This document shows positions 4,833 through 6,357 of a stretch of 6,357 bases of DNA, in pieces. A program made the position numbers and the translations under genes. The number at the start of each line of letters is the position of its first letter. Positions within the stretch are counted from its first letter, which is position 1. The notes under the pieces were generated by a model that did no database searches, had not been told where the DNA came from, and saw only the letters and a list, made by a program, of their open reading frames with translations. This DNA comes from Candidatus Aminicenantota bacterium (lineage in GTDB: Bacteria > Acidobacteriota > B3-B38 > Guanabaribacteriales > B3-B38): contig JAOUOQ010000113.1 in the NCBI GenBank assembly GCA_029880275.1, positions 1-6,357 on the forward strand, in the 5' to 3' direction.

Positions 4833-6357
4833 TCAGTTCATCCCGTCTCCGTAGATTTCCTTATATCTCCAGTAGCTCCTCATCACTCGCTGGACGAACT
4901 TTTTAGTCTCTTCGAATTTAATCTCCAGAATGAGCTCTTCGGGTTCTGCTGTCGAGCAGTTTGCTAACCATTGTCGCACCACATTTTTGCCAGCATTATA
5001 AGAGGCAATGGCGGCAAAGAGGTTTCCCTGGAACTCCTCCAGCAGCTCTCTCAGGTGTTCCACTCCCAGCTCAATGTTGAGCTGGGGGCGATACAGGTCT
5101 TCCACCGAGAAGCGGCGTAAGCCGAGCCTCCTTCCCATCTGCCGGGCGGTGGAGGGGATGAGCTGCATCAGACCGCGGGCAGAGGCGACGGATTTAGCCT
5201 GGGCATGGAAGCGGCTCTCTTCTCTGATGACGGCGGTTACCAGATATTTATCCACCCCTCTGGGGGCAGTTGAGGCTTCTACCAGAGGATAGTAGCCCAG
5301 GGGGTAAAGGAGTTCCTGAAGGGCTCGGGGAAGAAGAGGGAAGGGGATATCAGGCGGTATGGATTGTATAAGCCTCTCGGCACTCCTTATAGATTGATGG
5401 AAAGCCCCCGCCTCCCGCTGATAGTGGGACTGTGAGAGAAGCCATGGCATGAGTTCACCTTGCTCCTCGGGGGAGTTGGCGGCAAGCTCCTCGACCCCCT
5501 CATGGTAGAGATGAAGGAAGAGAAGCTCCTCAGCTTTTGCCAGCGGGTAAGGGTTACCCTTGCCGCGAGGATTAGTTCTGAGAGAACGAGGCTCATAAAG
5601 CTTCAGCTCTTTTATCTTTTTATATTCCTCCCCCTGGCTGAAACATTGGTCAAGGAAGCTGAGGATTTCCTGCCTCTTCTCGCTATCGTCGGAAAGAAAG
5701 TAGAGAATCTGATAGAGCTCCCTGGCTTTCTCAAGATTCCCCTGGCGAACACTCTCTTGACCGGCCTTCCACAACCGGGGGATATAGTCGTACTCCTCAT
5801 GTGAGAAGAATGTTTTTAATCTTTCGGCAGCCTGGAAGCTGTAAAAGTTGTTCGGGTAGAGGGATAGGAGCTTCTCATAGCTCTGCTCCGCCTCGGGGAG
5901 GAGTTCCATGGCCTCGGATAATCTCCCCCTCCAGAAGAGGGCTTCGGTCATTATGCTCTCGGGGTGTTTTCCGTTGAGAATTCTATCAAGATAATAGAGA
6001 GCCGACTCAAACCATCGGTTTTCCCGACAGATGAGAACCGCTTGCATCAGGGCATTGGGGCACAGGGGGTGTGTTTCATATCGGCGAAGGAACTCATCGA
6101 CATAAGTGAGCGCTTTTTTCCTTTCCTCCTGATGGTAATAGTGTTCGATTATTCGGAGCAAAGCATTGGGCGCCAACTGGTGACGGGGAAATCGATTGAT
6201 TAGCTGGAGGAAGTACTCCAGGGCTTTTTCATCTTTTTCCTGCCGGGAGTAGCACATCCCCATCTGGTAAAGGGAGTCGGCCTCCCAGGAGGAGCCGGCA
6301 AACTTCTTGGTGGTCAACTGGAACCAGCGGAGCGCCTGCGAGTAATTCCTTTGCCGG
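4833..6357 (-). CDS. Soluble lytic murein transglycosylase (Slt70 type) with TPR-like N-terminal region, 5' partial
   Basis: This enzyme cleaves the MurNAc-GlcNAc bond of peptidoglycan with formation of a 1,6-anhydro end and acts in the periplasm. Numbering from a TTG codon at 6317, the first 200 or so residues are TPR-like helical pairs, including the Slt-typical EALFWRGR at 125-132 and YEKLLSLYPNNFYSFQAAERL at 147-167. Residues about 330-350 (LQELLYPLGYYPLVEA) lead into the SLT domain: VIREESRF at 363-370 with the catalytic Glu367, ARGLMQLIPSTAR at 380-392, AAIASYNAG at 435-443, and the closing EEIKF-type segment ELILEIKFEETKKFVQRV at 461-478. The frame stays open to the window edge, with NYSQALRWF reading as another TPR helix before the TTG, so the real start and any signal peptide lie outside. 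It ends with TGA 235 bp before the acylase gene, which has its own promoter. Family assignment is firm. Confidence 0.95.
   Translation of the reverse strand, partial: RQRNYSQALRWFQLTTKKFAGSSWEADSLYQMGMCYSRQEKDEKALEYFLQLINRFPRHQLAPNALLRIIEHYYHQEERKKALTYVDEFLRRYETHPLCPNALMQAVLICRENRWFESALYYLDRILNGKHPESIMTEALFWRGRLSEAMELLPEAEQSYEKLLSLYPNNFYSFQAAERLKTFFSHEEYDYIPRLWKAGQESVRQGNLEKARELYQILYFLSDDSEKRQEILSFLDQCFSQGEEYKKIKELKLYEPRSLRTNPRGKGNPYPLAKAEELLFLHLYHEGVEELAANSPEEQGELMPWLLSQSHYQREAGAFHQSIRSAERLIQSIPPDIPFPLLPRALQELLYPLGYYPLVEASTAPRGVDKYLVTAVIREESRFHAQAKSVASARGLMQLIPSTARQMGRRLGLRRFSVEDLYRPQLNIELGVEHLRELLEEFQGNLFAAIASYNAGKNVVRQWLANCSTAEPEELILEIKFEETKKFVQRVMRSYWRYKEIYGDGMN

Noticed and set aside
6315..6317. 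TTG at 6317 as the start of the lytic transglycosylase
   Set aside because: The frame is open to the window edge, the upstream residues (NYSQALRWF) continue the TPR pattern, and no signal peptide follows the TTG. The gene is 5' truncated.
1..6357. Search for tRNA or rRNA genes, CRISPR arrays, insertion sequences, toxin-antitoxin or phage genes
   Set aside because: No cloverleaf-like sequence, regularly spaced direct repeats, transposase motifs or terminal inverted repeats were seen by eye; almost all of the window is accounted for by four genes and two short regulatory gaps.

Overview
The window suggests a diderm (Gram-negative type) bacterium. It holds a TPR-containing soluble lytic transglycosylase of the Slt70 type and two consecutive genes with signal peptides ending in a lipobox cysteine, neither followed by aspartate. 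Base composition is near balanced. Arginine codons mix AGG, AGA and CGG, and ATA is used freely, which looks more like a deep-branching or uncultured lineage than an enteric proteobacterium. No taxon can be named from the sequence alone. There are no RNA genes, insertion sequences, CRISPR arrays or phage genes.

Layout. At the left edge, on the plus strand, lies the 3' part of a radical SAM enzyme (to 1132); its 5' end is outside the window. It converges on three minus-strand genes. Read in their own direction these are: a 5'-truncated lytic transglycosylase running in from the right edge (6357 to 4833), a lipid-anchored penicillin-acylase-family (S45) amidohydrolase closest in motifs to acyl-homoserine lactone/aculeacin acylases (4597 to 2477), and a lipoprotein of unknown function with a gapless 106-residue internal duplication and a C-terminal beta-sandwich-like domain (2343 to 1198). 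The convergent gap of 65 bp carries a hairpin whose stem begins inside the last codons of the radical SAM gene and is followed by T-rich DNA.

Regulation. The 235 bp gap upstream of the acylase contains the best promoter of the window (TTGACT, 17 bp spacer, TATCAT). A perfect 14 bp palindrome sits over the predicted transcription start, followed by a leader of about 170 nt and a strong Shine-Dalgarno. The 133 bp gap before the lipoprotein has only a weaker promoter candidate overlapped by an inverted repeat, so the lipoprotein could be read through from the acylase promoter or partly independently. No gene-free stretch exceeds 300 bp.

How the genes may work together. The three minus-strand products are all predicted to act in the cell envelope: cell-wall turnover, hydrolysis of an N-acyl amide by an anchored periplasmic acylase, and an envelope lipoprotein. 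Whether the acylase and the lipoprotein form a functional pair is inference. The radical SAM enzyme is not obviously linked to them. I found no clearly new multi-gene system; the most unusual items are the anchored acylase with its operator-like promoter, and the duplicated lipoprotein beside it.
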